Shown: piece after piece, positions 36,486-43,966 of the stretch
Position numbering within the stretch: position 1 is the first letter of the stretch
Layout of the letters: every line of letters begins with the position of its first letter
Origin: SHWC01 sp050173345
GTDB taxonomy: Bacteria > Pseudomonadota > Alphaproteobacteria > UBA828
Assembly (NCBI GenBank): GCA_050173345.1
Contig: JBFXKW010000003.1
Location: 124,001-188,000, forward strand
Length of the DNA: 64,000 nt
Direction: 5' to 3'
Notes under the pieces: generated by a model
Database searches by the model: none
Seen by the model: only the letters and a program-made list of their open reading frames with translations
Told to the model about the DNA's origin: nothing
Position numbers and translations under genes: made by a program

Positions 36486-37685
36486 CTACGCCTTCTCCCG
36501 AAGCGCTGCCGTATAGATGTCGTAGAGCTTATTGTATTCCGGCACGACATCGAACTCGACCGAGTGCGCGATACGATAGTCGAACTCATCCCATTGGAAG
36601 GAGTCGAGCTCTTCCTTCGTGAACTTCGAGAGCAGCTCCGGTTGCGCCATCTGGCCGACCGGCAGGAGGAAGCCGCCCGCCGTCGCGACGTAGTACGAGG
36701 TCTCCGGCTGGAGGATGTATTCAAGCCAGTCGAAAGCCTTTGGATGCAGCTCCGGATTGTTGACGGCCGAGTTCAGCTCGATCCAGTTGATGCCGCCCTT
36801 GCCATCGGCCGGGCCTTTCTCGGGCGTGACGGCGTAGAGATTCCAGTTGTCGTCAAGGCGCGCAGCCGACAGCGAGTAGGTGCCGCCTGAGACGCAGGCA
36901 TCGATCTCGCCATTGAGCATGGCGAGATTCAGTTGCACGAAGTCTGCGGAAATCAGCTTTGCGCCGTTGATGACCTGCTTCGCCGTGGCTTCGAATTTGG
37001 CAACCTCCTCGTCCGACTTCTCCTTGAACGGGTGGAGACCGCTGATCATGCAGAGATGCATGATGTTCCAGTTGTCATAGGCAAGGATGCCGTAGCGGCC
37101 CTTCATTTTCGGATCGAGGAAGAGGTCCCAGCCCGTCTTCTTCGCGTCGTTGGCCGAGATCGCATCCGTATTGACGACAAAATCGAAGGTATCGACGCGC
37201 TGACAGACGCCCAAAAGATGCTCATTGTCTATGCTCATTGCCCACTTGTAAGGCGGCGCGAACATCGGCAGCATCTTGTCGAAATAGGGCTCGAAGCGAT
37301 CGCGCGGCAACTCGACGATGAGCTGCTCCGGCCACATCATCTCACGGGCCCACGGGTTGTTCAGGTTGATGATGTCCCAGATCTTGGTCTGTCCCGCCCT
37401 GAGCTTGTTGACCGAATCCGGGTCCGAGGTGTGCAGCTCGTAGCTCACCGAGGTGTCGTAGGCTGCCGTGAAGCCGTCGAGGATGCGCGGATCGACATAG
37501 CCGTCCCAGGTCAGCATCCGTAGATCCCGGGCCGCCGCGGCGGTGCCCGGCGCGAAGCCCGCGCCGCCGGCCGCGAGCGCGAGGGCGCCGGCGCCCATGC
37601 CGCGGAGCACGTCGCGGCGCGTCGCGCGGGCATTGCGCACCGGATCGTGCGCGATCACCTGCTTGAGCAGTTTGTCATGGTCCAT
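36486..37685 (-). CDS. Polyamine-type substrate-binding protein with Tat signal
   Basis: 399-residue periplasmic binding protein of the PotD/PotF class. The N terminus has a twin-arginine motif (TRRDVLRGMGAGALALAAGG, residues about 22-41), so it is probably exported folded by Tat. The mature part has LRMLTWDGYVDPRIL, the usual family start, and SGGTYSLSAAR in the hinge region. It is the first gene of the importer unit, 238 bases upstream of the ATPase. The substrate (putrescine, spermidine or a related cation) is inferred from the family only. Confidence 0.88.
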   Translation of the reverse strand: MDHDKLLKQVIAHDPVRNARATRRDVLRGMGAGALALAAGGAGFAPGTAAAARDLRMLTWDGYVDPRILDGFTAAYDTSVSYELHTSDPDSVNKLRAGQTKIWDIINLNNPWAREMMWPEQLIVELPRDRFEPYFDKMLPMFAPPYKWAMSIDNEHLLGVCQRVDTFDFVVNTDAISANDAKKTGWDLFLDPKMKGRYGILAYDNWNIMHLCMISGLHPFKEKSDEEVAKFEATAKQVINGAKLISADFVQLNLAMLNGEIDACVSGGTYSLSAARLDDNWNLYAVTPEKGPADGKGGINWIELNSAVNNPELHPKAFDWLEYILQPETSYYVATAGGFLLPVGQMAQPELLSKFTKEELDSFQWDEFDYRIAHSVEFDVVPEYNKLYDIYTAALREKA

Positions 37686-37951
37686 GTCTTCCTCCCTGTT
37701 GCCTGGGTCGTCGTTTTTACCCAGAAGCCGAGCGGGACGCCGACGCCCCACTCCGCCGGCCAAGACTGAAACCCTGTAATACGGAATATTGGAGCACAAA
37801 GCGTGCCAGGCCACAGCAGAAAACGGTCCTGCCATCGGACCATTCGGCCTCAGATGCAACTCGGCGGTTCACGCCCGAGCCGCGCTCGGCAATAATGGCG
37901 CGCCTCCCGACACCGGACCGCCCACGCACCGTCCTCAACAGCGAGACCACC

Positions 37952-39733
37952 ATGCGATACGCGCTCACGCTCGCCGCCGTTCCGGCCTGCCTCGTCGCCC
38001 TGTCCAGCGTCACCGCCTCGGCGGCCGACGAAGCCGAGCTCGAACGCGTGCGGAGCGCGGTCGCGGAGGCTATCGCGCCGAGCGATGATCCCGAGATGCC
38101 GCGTCTCGAGCTGGCCGAGCCGGTCAGCGCTGCCTGGCGCGGCGAGCACATCGTGGTCAGCCTCAAGCAGGCCAAGCTGGTCGAGCCCGCCGAGCAGGCC
38201 GAGCTCGTCATCGGCGATATCGAGCTCGCGGTGCTGCCGCAGGGCGATGGGCGCTACGCGTTCGACGTGGCGATGCCGCAGCGCTTCGAGGCGCTGGAGC
38301 ACGGCGTGCCCGAAGGAGCGGTTACCATCTCGACCTACAAGATCGGCGGCATCTGGGCGGCCGAGGTCGGCTCCCTGGTCAAGCTCGACCTCTCGCTCGC
38401 CGGCATCGAGGTCCAGGACCTGACGCCCGAGACCACCAATTTCGGCGCCGTGCTCGGGACGCTCGACGCGCGGCTCGACTATTCGAAAGGCGTCGATGGC
38501 CTGTGGAGCGGCACATCGAGCCTGAACCTGGCCGGCCTTAAGGTGCACACGGAGGACAGCCCGGGCGAGAGCGACGACTTCATGCTCGCCGCGCTCGAGA
38601 GCAGCAGCACTACCAAGGGCTGGGACTGGAACACCTGGCACAAGCTGGCGGCCAAGCTCGAGCAGAGCGTCACGCCGGGGGCAACGCCGCTCACCGACGA
38701 GGAGAAGAAGGCGCTCGCGAACGAGGTTCGAAGCATCAACTGGGGCGCCAATGACGGCGTGATGACGCTCAAGGGCCTGTCGGTCGGCGCCGCCGGCGAG
38801 CATCTCTTCGATCTCGGCGAGTTCACCTGGAAGCTCGGCTTCGACGGCGCGAACGATGCCGGCCCGCTGAGCATGCGGCTGTCGATGGCGGGCCTCGCGG
38901 TCACCGAGAACGAGCTGCCGCCCAATCTCGCGCCGTCCAAGGCGGCGTTCGACGTCACCCTCGAGCAGTTTCCGATGCGCGCCTTCCTCGGCTCGATGCT
39001 GAGCCAGTTCATCGTCGCGACGAGCATGGCGCCGGAAAGCGCCCCGGCCCCCGCCGAAGAGGGGGAGCCGACGCCTGACGGCAGCGACGGCATGGGCATG
39101 GACGAACCGGCCGAGCCCGAGATGACCGAGCCCGAGATGGTCGAACCCGAGATGACCGAACCTGAGATGGCCGAACCTGAGATGGCCGAGGCCGAACCGG
39201 CCGAGGCCGAGCCGCAGTCCCCTGGCCCCGGCGAGGCGCCCGACTATGCCGACGAGCCTGGCTATCAGGACGAGTACCCCGACGAGTACGACGACAGCGG
39301 GGAAACCCCGCCTTCCGATGAGTATGGCGGCGCGCCGATGATGGGCCCGCTGCCGATGGACGACCCGTTCTTCCAGAGCGTCTTCGCGCTGGGCACCGCG
39401 ATCGTGCTCAACGAGCTCTCGGTCGACGCGGCGAGCGCCGGCATGGTGGCGAGCGGCCGTGTCGATGTCGACCCGGAGGCGATCGGCATGGGAACCGGCA
39501 AGGTCAAGGCGACGCTGCGCGGCATCGATTCGGTGCTCGCCTATGTCGAGAGCGAGGCGCGCAGCCAGCCGGACATGAAGGACATCTCGACCTTCCTGAT
39601 CTTCCTGAAGGGGCTCGGCAGGGCCGAGGTCGGCGCCAACAACGAGATCGTCTACGTCTACGACATCAACGTGCCGAAGGACGAGCCGCCCACCGTCAAC
39701 GGCTATCTGATCGACGACATGATGTTCGAATGA
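37952..39733 (+). CDS. Large exported protein with acidic EPEM repeat linker
   Basis: 593 residues with a Sec signal peptide (MRYALTLAAVPACLVALSSV..., cleavage after TASA near residue 24). The N-terminal ~330 residues are rich in amphipathic strands (for example FTWKLGFDGAND, MTLKGLSVGAAGE), similar in feel to outer-membrane-facing beta-strand proteins of the YdgA/AsmA kind, but I cannot assign a family. Residues ~360-460 form a disordered Glu/Pro/Met/Asp-rich linker with five EPEMx repeats. The last ~130 residues return to strands and end LIDDMMFE. A TPR protein follows 13 bases later, suggesting a shared transcript. Confidence 0.7.
   Translation: MRYALTLAAVPACLVALSSVTASAADEAELERVRSAVAEAIAPSDDPEMPRLELAEPVSAAWRGEHIVVSLKQAKLVEPAEQAELVIGDIELAVLPQGDGRYAFDVAMPQRFEALEHGVPEGAVTISTYKIGGIWAAEVGSLVKLDLSLAGIEVQDLTPETTNFGAVLGTLDARLDYSKGVDGLWSGTSSLNLAGLKVHTEDSPGESDDFMLAALESSSTTKGWDWNTWHKLAAKLEQSVTPGATPLTDEEKKALANEVRSINWGANDGVMTLKGLSVGAAGEHLFDLGEFTWKLGFDGANDAGPLSMRLSMAGLAVTENELPPNLAPSKAAFDVTLEQFPMRAFLGSMLSQFIVATSMAPESAPAPAEEGEPTPDGSDGMGMDEPAEPEMTEPEMVEPEMTEPEMAEPEMAEAEPAEAEPQSPGPGEAPDYADEPGYQDEYPDEYDDSGETPPSDEYGGAPMMGPLPMDDPFFQSVFALGTAIVLNELSVDAASAGMVASGRVDVDPEAIGMGTGKVKATLRGIDSVLAYVESEARSQPDMKDISTFLIFLKGLGRAEVGANNEIVYVYDINVPKDEPPTVNGYLIDDMMFE
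39119..39193 (+). repeat. In-frame 15-base tandem repeat (five copies)
   Basis: Five direct 15-base units of the form GAGATG(A/G)(C/T)CGA(A/G)CC(C/T), encoding EPEM-type pentapeptides inside the linker of the exported protein. The length is a multiple of three, so gain or loss of units would keep the frame. Copies differ at a few bases, so the array is not brand new. Confidence 0.85.
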
Positions 39734-39746
39734 GCGGGGCGCGACG

Positions 39747-40886
39747 ATGCCTGACACGCAGCCATCATTGAACGAGCAGGCCCGCGAGGTCGCCACGAAG
39801 ATCTACGAGGCGCTCAGGGCAACCGGCGTCACGCCGGACCTGGAGCGCGCGGAATGGCTGGTCGAGCGCGACATCGAGGCCCCGCTCAAGGCCGCCCTCG
39901 CCAACATCCTCGGCCATCACTTCTTCAAGGCCGGCGATTTCGAGCAGGCGCTGCGCCATTGCCGGACCTGGCACGAATGCGACCCCTCGAACAAGAATGC
40001 CGCCTCCAGCGTCGCCTCGGCCCTGGTGCGCCTGCACCGCTGGGACGAGGTGGTCCGCTTCCTGGACGAGCAGATCCGCCAGGGCGACCCCAGCCCCGAG
40101 ATGTTCAGCGGCCTGTGCAACGCGCTCGGCCATCTCGGCCGGCTCGGCGAGGCGCGCGCCTATGGCACGCTGGCGCTCGCCGCGAAGGAGGCGACCGCGA
40201 CCGCCGCGCCGCACGACCTCTCGCGCGTCAGCGTGCCGCGCTTCGACCCGCGCGACGCAACCCGGAACATCATCGCGTTCTCGCTGTTCGGCACCAAGAG
40301 CCGCTATATCGAGGGCGCGCACGCCAACGTGATCGCCGCGCGCTATGTCTATCCGGGCTGGACCTGCCGGTTCTATGTCGATGACGCCATGCCGCGCGCC
40401 ACGCTCGACCGGCTCAACACCGAAGGCGCGCAGATCAGGGTGGTCGCCGGCCTGCCGAAGGAGCGCTTCGGCACCTTCTGGCGCTTCCTGGTCGCCGACG
40501 ACGAATCCGTCGATCGCTTCATCGTGCGCGACTGCGACGCCGTGGTGAACGTGCGCGAGCGGGTGGCGGTCGACGAGTGGATCGATTCCTGGCGGCACTT
40601 CCACGTCATGCGCGATGCCTTCAACCATTCCGAGCTGGTGCTCGCCGGGCTCTGGGGCGGCGTGCACGGCGCGCTGCCGCCGATGGCGGCGGCGATCACC
40701 GGCTATGTCCAGGATCGCGTATTCGACCGCACGCTCGACCAGCGCTTCCTGCGAGAGGTGCTGTGGCCGACCATCCGCCAGAGCGTGCTGACGCACGACA
40801 GCCAGTTCGCCTTCGGCGAGCGCCGCGACTTCCCCCGCCTCGGCCGCCTGCCCCCCGGCCGCTCGGTCGGCGAGGGTGTCATGTGA
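39747..40886 (+). CDS. TPR protein with glycosyltransferase-like C-terminal domain
   Basis: 379 residues. The first ~150 hold three TPR-like repeats (GHHFFKAGDFEQALRHCRTW, then SVASALVRLHRWDEVVRFL and GLCNALGHLGRLGEARAYG). Residues ~170-330 resemble a nucleotide-sugar-transferase-like fold seen in bacterial TPR proteins: IIAFSLFGTKSRYIEGAHAN, YPGWTCRFYVDDAMP, FWRFLVADD, FIVRDCDAVVNVRERVAV (a DxD-like acidic motif) and FHVMRDAFNHSELVLAGLWGG. The activity is unproven and I give no name. ATG 39747 comes 13 bases after the exported repeat protein. Confidence 0.72.
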   Translation: MPDTQPSLNEQAREVATKIYEALRATGVTPDLERAEWLVERDIEAPLKAALANILGHHFFKAGDFEQALRHCRTWHECDPSNKNAASSVASALVRLHRWDEVVRFLDEQIRQGDPSPEMFSGLCNALGHLGRLGEARAYGTLALAAKEATATAAPHDLSRVSVPRFDPRDATRNIIAFSLFGTKSRYIEGAHANVIAARYVYPGWTCRFYVDDAMPRATLDRLNTEGAQIRVVAGLPKERFGTFWRFLVADDESVDRFIVRDCDAVVNVRERVAVDEWIDSWRHFHVMRDAFNHSELVLAGLWGGVHGALPPMAAAITGYVQDRVFDRTLDQRFLREVLWPTIRQSVLTHDSQFAFGERRDFPRLGRLPPGRSVGEGVM

Positions 40887-40950
40887 CGCGCGGCAATGCG
40901 GGCTTCTTCGACCGCCCAGGGCGCACCGATGGTTGCCGCTCAGTATAAAT

Positions 40951-41038
40951 CGTCATTGCCCGGCTTGACCGGGCAATCCATCGGGCAACGCACTCGTTGC
41001 GACCATGGATGCCCCGGTCAAGCCGGGGCATGACGACT
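40951..41038. repeat. Dispersed paired palindrome, family C
   Basis: Second complete family C unit, between the TPR gene and the SDR gene: TTGCCCGGC...GCCGGGCAA-type arm with CTTGACC core (40954-40980) and TGCCCCGG...CCGGGGCA arm with GGTCAAG core (41009-41032), plus a middle hairpin GCAACGCACTCGTTGC (40985-41000). Compare 14740-14820. Confidence 0.8.
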
Positions 41039-41057
41039 TGAGTAAGGGCGAACGCCG

Positions 41058-41852
41058 CTATTCGAGCCTGACCGGCGGCTCGACCATGCTCTGCACCTCG
41101 GCGAGCGTCTGCCCGCCATCGACCACGATGGTCTGGCCGGTGATGAACTGCGCCTCGTCGGAGGCGAGAAACGCCATGGCGTAGGCGACGTCCTCGACGG
41201 AGCCGAAGCGGCCGATCGGCATGATCTTGACCAGCTCGGCGATCAGCGCCGGTCCCATGGCGGCGCGCAGGCCCTCGGTGTCGATCATGCCGGGCTCGAC
41301 CCCGTTGACCGTGATGTTGTACTTGGCGAGCTCGAAGGCGGCGCCGCGGATGAAGCCGTTGACCGCGCCCTTGGAGGTCGCGTAGTGCGACATGTTGGGC
41401 ATCGCGGTACGGTTGCCGGTGATCGACGAGGTGATCACCACGCGCCCGCCGCCCTGCTTCTTCATCTGCGGCAGGCAGGCCTTCACGGTGAGGAACGCGC
41501 CGTTCACGTTGATCACCTGCACCTTGTTCCACTGCTCGAGGCTCATCGCCTCGATCGAGGATTCGGGGTAGATGCCGGCGTTGCTGCACAGCACGTCGAT
41601 CCGCCCGTAACGGCGGACCGCGGCCTCGGCCATCGCCTGCACGGAGCCCCAGTCGGTCACGTCCGCCGCCACAGGAGCGGCCTCGCCGCCCGCGGCGGCG
41701 ATGCGCGCGGCGCTCGCCTCGGCCGCCGCCCCGTCGAGATCGGCGACCAGCAGCTTGGCGCCCTCCCTGGCGAAGACGCGGGCGATCGCCTCGCCGATGC
41801 CGCGCCCCGCCCCCGTCACGATCGCCACCTTGCCGCCGACGCTGTTCACCAT
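41058..41852 (-). CDS. Short-chain dehydrogenase/reductase
   Basis: 264-residue classical SDR. The cofactor motif is VTGAGRGIGEAIA near residue 12; Asp38 in VADLDG favours NAD(H). NAG in CSNAGIYPE is the structural motif, and the catalytic set is Ser in ITSSITG with Tyr and Lys in HYATSKGAVNG. The C-terminal LASDEAQFITGQTIVVDGG is typical of FabG/glucose-dehydrogenase-like SDRs. Without linked genes the substrate cannot be stated. Confidence 0.88.
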   Translation of the reverse strand: MVNSVGGKVAIVTGAGRGIGEAIARVFAREGAKLLVADLDGAAAEASAARIAAAGGEAAPVAADVTDWGSVQAMAEAAVRRYGRIDVLCSNAGIYPESSIEAMSLEQWNKVQVINVNGAFLTVKACLPQMKKQGGGRVVITSSITGNRTAMPNMSHYATSKGAVNGFIRGAAFELAKYNITVNGVEPGMIDTEGLRAAMGPALIAELVKIMPIGRFGSVEDVAYAMAFLASDEAQFITGQTIVVDGGQTLAEVQSMVEPPVRLE

Positions 41853-41943
41853 GATGCCGCCTGCCCTCCCTCGATCCCCGATTGTCTTTCGCCGCGCGGC
41901 GTGCTGCCTTAGCGCGTCAAATCGGCCCGCTCGGGCCGCACTC

Positions 41944-42070
41944 TAGAGCAGGATCGTTTGAGGTGAAATCGCGGAGCGATTCCACCTCAAGCGTGAATCC
42001 TGCTCTACTCGACAAGGTAGAGCACGATTCACCGATCGGGTTGGGGCAACCTGATCGGACCGTGCTCTAG
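41944..42070. repeat. Pair of TAGAGCA-ended palindromes, family D
   Basis: Two adjacent cruciform-capable elements in the 309-base gap 41853-42161, which holds no gene. The first (41944-42007) has outer arms TAGAGCAGGAT/ATCCTGCTCTA and inner arms TTGAGGTGAAATCGC/GCGATTCCACCTCAA with one mismatch. The second (42018-42069) has outer arms TAGAGCACG/CGTGCTCTA and inner arms CCGATCGGGTT/AACCTGATCGG with one mismatch. A half end GCTAGAGCAGGA occurs at 53343-53354. Confidence 0.8.
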
Positions 42071-42161
42071 CGATCCACTTGTTGTTCCAGCAAGGCGCCT
42101 TCGATCGGCGGGCATCGAAGCGTGCGAAACGAAAGACGCTCGCGGGCGGGGGGCCGACGAG

Positions 42162-42608
42162 ATGAAGACGTTCGAATGGTCGCCGGTGTTCGAGATCGGC
42201 GTGCCCGAGATCGACCGCGACCATCGCGAAATGGTCGCACTCACCAATGCGATCCGCGACGCCCTGATGGCCGAGCAATACGAGCTGTCGTCGCGGCTCA
42301 TCGCGGAGCTGCTCGCCGCCGCGAAGGCGCATTTCGAGCGCGAGGAGGCGCTCCTCGCCCACCACGGCTTCCCGCGGCTGCAACGCCATGTCCGCTACCA
42401 TGTCGGGCTGCTCGACAAGGCCGAGCGGATGAAGCGCGTCTGCGAGAACGTCACCGGCAAGCACGAGATTCGCGACTGCTATGACGAGATGCTGAGCTTC
42501 CTGGTCGACGACGTGGTGCGCGGCGACTACGACTTCAAATCCTTCCTGGAGGAAAAAGGCATCGCCAAGACCGAGCCGCGGTTGACCCTCAAGGCCCGCC
42601 CGAAATAG
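42162..42608 (+). CDS. Bacteriohemerythrin with altered iron ligand
   Basis: 148-residue single-domain hemerythrin, a four-helix bundle that in homologues binds oxygen at a di-iron site. Against the Methylococcus-type ligand set, His21, His57, Glu61, His76, His80 and Asp122 are all in place, but position 117, normally His, is Asp (SFLVDDVVRGDYD); the Trp before it is also Phe. The oxygen chemistry may therefore be changed or lost. It is a lone gene; the upstream gap carries family D palindromes. The ATG at 42162 gives the usual FEWSPVFEIGVPEID start. Confidence 0.88.
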   Translation: MKTFEWSPVFEIGVPEIDRDHREMVALTNAIRDALMAEQYELSSRLIAELLAAAKAHFEREEALLAHHGFPRLQRHVRYHVGLLDKAERMKRVCENVTGKHEIRDCYDEMLSFLVDDVVRGDYDFKSFLEEKGIAKTEPRLTLKARPK

Positions 42609-42627
42609 CGGCGACGCCTGCGGCGGA

Positions 42628-43023
42628 TCACGGAAGCGCGAAGCCCGGAAGCCGCAGCGCCTTCCGGTCGAAGCTCAGGGTGTACGAGCATCCCGCCCGC
42701 ACGCCGAGCGCACCGATGATGGCGTCGGCGAACGAGCCATGCCCCTCCTTGAGCGCGATCATGGCGGCGAAGACCTCCTGTTCGTTCTCCACGACGAGCA
42801 CGTCGATTTGGAGCATGCGCTCGATGGCGGCCGCGATCTCATAGTCGGCAAGCCTATAGGCGCGTTCGAGCACCCAGGCGGTCTCGACCATCGCGACGAT
42901 GCTGATGAAGCCAGGCTCTTCCTCGCTCAACCGGCGCTCGATGATCGCCGTCGCCTGCGGCGACTGGACGGGATCATCTTGCGCGAGGTAGCGGACGATG
43001 ATGTTGGTGTCGAGCCCGATCAT
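42628..43023 (-). CDS. PIN-domain toxin VapC-like
   Basis: 131-residue PIN ribonuclease. The acidic metal-binding residues are all present: Asp5 (LDTNIIVRYL), Glu47 (VETAW), Asp100 (FADAI) and Asp119 (SFDRKA). VapC toxins cleave tRNA or rRNA. Its start overlaps the upstream antitoxin stop by four bases (ATGA), the standard antitoxin-first order. The gene looks intact and probably active. Confidence 0.9.
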   Translation of the reverse strand: MIGLDTNIIVRYLAQDDPVQSPQATAIIERRLSEEEPGFISIVAMVETAWVLERAYRLADYEIAAAIERMLQIDVLVVENEQEVFAAMIALKEGHGSFADAIIGALGVRAGCSYTLSFDRKALRLPGFALP

Positions 43024-43274
43024 CGACGCCGGCGGCGTGGGGCGGAGGCGGCGGCGCCCGCGGCGGCAGCCTCCGTCATCTCGCCGATCGTCACCGGCCG
43101 CCGTCGCGGCCTGACGATGCCGCGCAAGGCCGAGGCGGGCAGCTTCGGCAGGAGCACCACGCTGCCGTCCGGATGCACGAAGAACTTCACCCGGTCTCCC
43201 GGCTTCAGCCGGAGATGCTCCCGGATGGCCTTCGGAATCGTGGCCTGGCCCTTGGTCGTGATGGCGGATTCCAT
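43020..43274 (-). CDS. AbrB/VapB-type antitoxin
   Basis: 84 residues with an N-terminal swapped-hairpin AbrB DNA-binding domain (SAITTKGQATIPKAIREHLRLKPGDRVKFFV) and a C-terminal tail that would wrap the VapC toxin (PRRRPVTIGEM). The ATG at 43274 is chosen because the longer frame overlaps the predicted promoter and lacks AbrB similarity. The operon has a promoter with an overlapping palindrome at 43289-43329, consistent with autoregulation. Confidence 0.9.
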   Translation of the reverse strand: MESAITTKGQATIPKAIREHLRLKPGDRVKFFVHPDGSVVLLPKLPASALRGIVRPRRRPVTIGEMTEAAAAGAAASAPRRRRR

Positions 43275-43288
43275 AGTGGCACCATTAC

Positions 43289-43329
43289 ATTTCTTCAGAA
43301 GTAATACCAGTTCGATAGCCACACGTCAA
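43289..43329 (-). promoter_or_regulatory. vapBC promoter with palindromic operator on the -10
   Basis: On the minus strand TTGACG (43324-43329) and TATTAC (43301-43306) are separated by 17 bases. A near-perfect 17-base palindrome, ATTTCTTCAGAAGTAAT on the plus strand (43289-43305, one mismatched pair), covers most of the -10 and the start region. This is the expected place for repression by the AbrB-type antitoxin. Confidence 0.68.
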
Positions 43330-43350
43330 ACGGACACCAGTGTGCCGCCG

Positions 43351-43528
43351 TTACTCCGGCTCGATATCCTCCAGGCGGATACCGCGTCCTACGCGTAGAC
43401 TCGCGCGCCTTTTTGATCCGACGAAGAAAGTGTGGATCGATTTCGAGCCGGTGCTCGAAGCCGTCATCTTCCGATTCGGAGCCGATCAGCGCGCCGGCCG
43501 GTTCCCATGATGCTTGATCACGGTCCGG
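43351..43528 (-). pseudogene. Decayed Phd/YefM antitoxin copy
   Basis: The minus strand encodes a recognisable copy of the intact antitoxin at 43718-43966: IGSESEDDGFEHRLEIDPHF here against IGFESEDDWFEYRLETDPRF there, then FLRRIKKARES, and in another frame GIRLEDIEPE before a TAA at 43351. A 2-base loss in a GCGCGC run breaks the frame near the 3' end and a 1-base loss breaks it before PAG. The first ~35 codons are missing. No toxin part remains. It ends about 28 bases from the 3' end of tRNA-Glu. Confidence 0.85.
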
Positions 43529-43555
43529 CATCTCTCGGTCCGGGAAAGGATTTGG

Positions 43556-43628
43556 CGTCCCCAAGGGGATTCGAACCCCTGTTTGCGGCGTGAGAGGCCG
43601 CCGTCCTAGGCCTCTAGACGATGGGGAC
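43556..43628 (-). tRNA. tRNA-Glu (anticodon CTC)
   Basis: The minus strand reads GTCCCCATCGTCTAGAGGCC... with matching acceptor arm (GTCCCC/GGGGAC), D-loop, anticodon arm GCGGC-CTCTCAC-GCCGC giving anticodon CTC, and T-arm AGGGGTTCGAATCCCCT. 73 bases without encoded CCA; the discriminator is G. It is closely similar to other bacterial tRNA-Glu genes and reads GAG codons. Confidence 0.96.
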
Positions 43629-43717
43629 GCGAGGCCGTGCGATGGGGCGTGATAGCCTAGCTCGGGGCCAAAAGCAATCCGCCGCTGCCCGACGTGCGCT
43701 CAGGCCCGCGGCGGCCG

Positions 43718-43966
43718 CTATTCCGATTCCACATCCTCCAGGCGGATGCCGCGTCCCGCGCGGAGGCTCGCGCGCGCACTTTCAATCCGGCGCAGGAAGC
43801 GGGGGTCGGTCTCGAGGCGGTATTCAAACCAGTCGTCTTCGGACTCGAAGCCGATTAGCACACCGGCCGGCTTGCCGTGACGCGTGATGACGATCTCCTG
43901 CTTCTCCGCCTCGCGCAGGAAATGTGACAGGTCGTCCTTGACCACCGACAGCGGCACTTCCTTCAT
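43718..43966 (-). CDS. Phd/YefM-type antitoxin
   Basis: 82 residues. The N-terminal PLSVVKDDLSHFLREAEKQEIVITRHGKPAGVLI is the Phd/YefM DNA-binding fold; the C-terminal acidic tail (GIRLEDVESE) would bind toxin. The start at 43966 is chosen because it overlaps the RelE-type toxin stop as ATGA; an ATG at 43993 gives nine more residues. Gene order is toxin first, the reverse of the usual relBE order. A degraded copy of this gene lies at 43351-43528, across the tRNA. Confidence 0.87.
   Translation of the reverse strand: MKEVPLSVVKDDLSHFLREAEKQEIVITRHGKPAGVLIGFESEDDWFEYRLETDPRFLRRIESARASLRAGRGIRLEDVESE

Noticed and set aside
43360..43505. A new small gene between vapB and tRNA-Glu
   Set aside because: The open frame reads through a 2-base deletion; its only recognisable part is a fragment of the nearby antitoxin, so it is a pseudogene.
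43556..43628. An integrative element inserted at tRNA-Glu
   Set aside because: No integrase gene and no direct repeat of the tRNA 3' end is seen on either side; the toxin-antitoxin genes alone do not show an integrated element.
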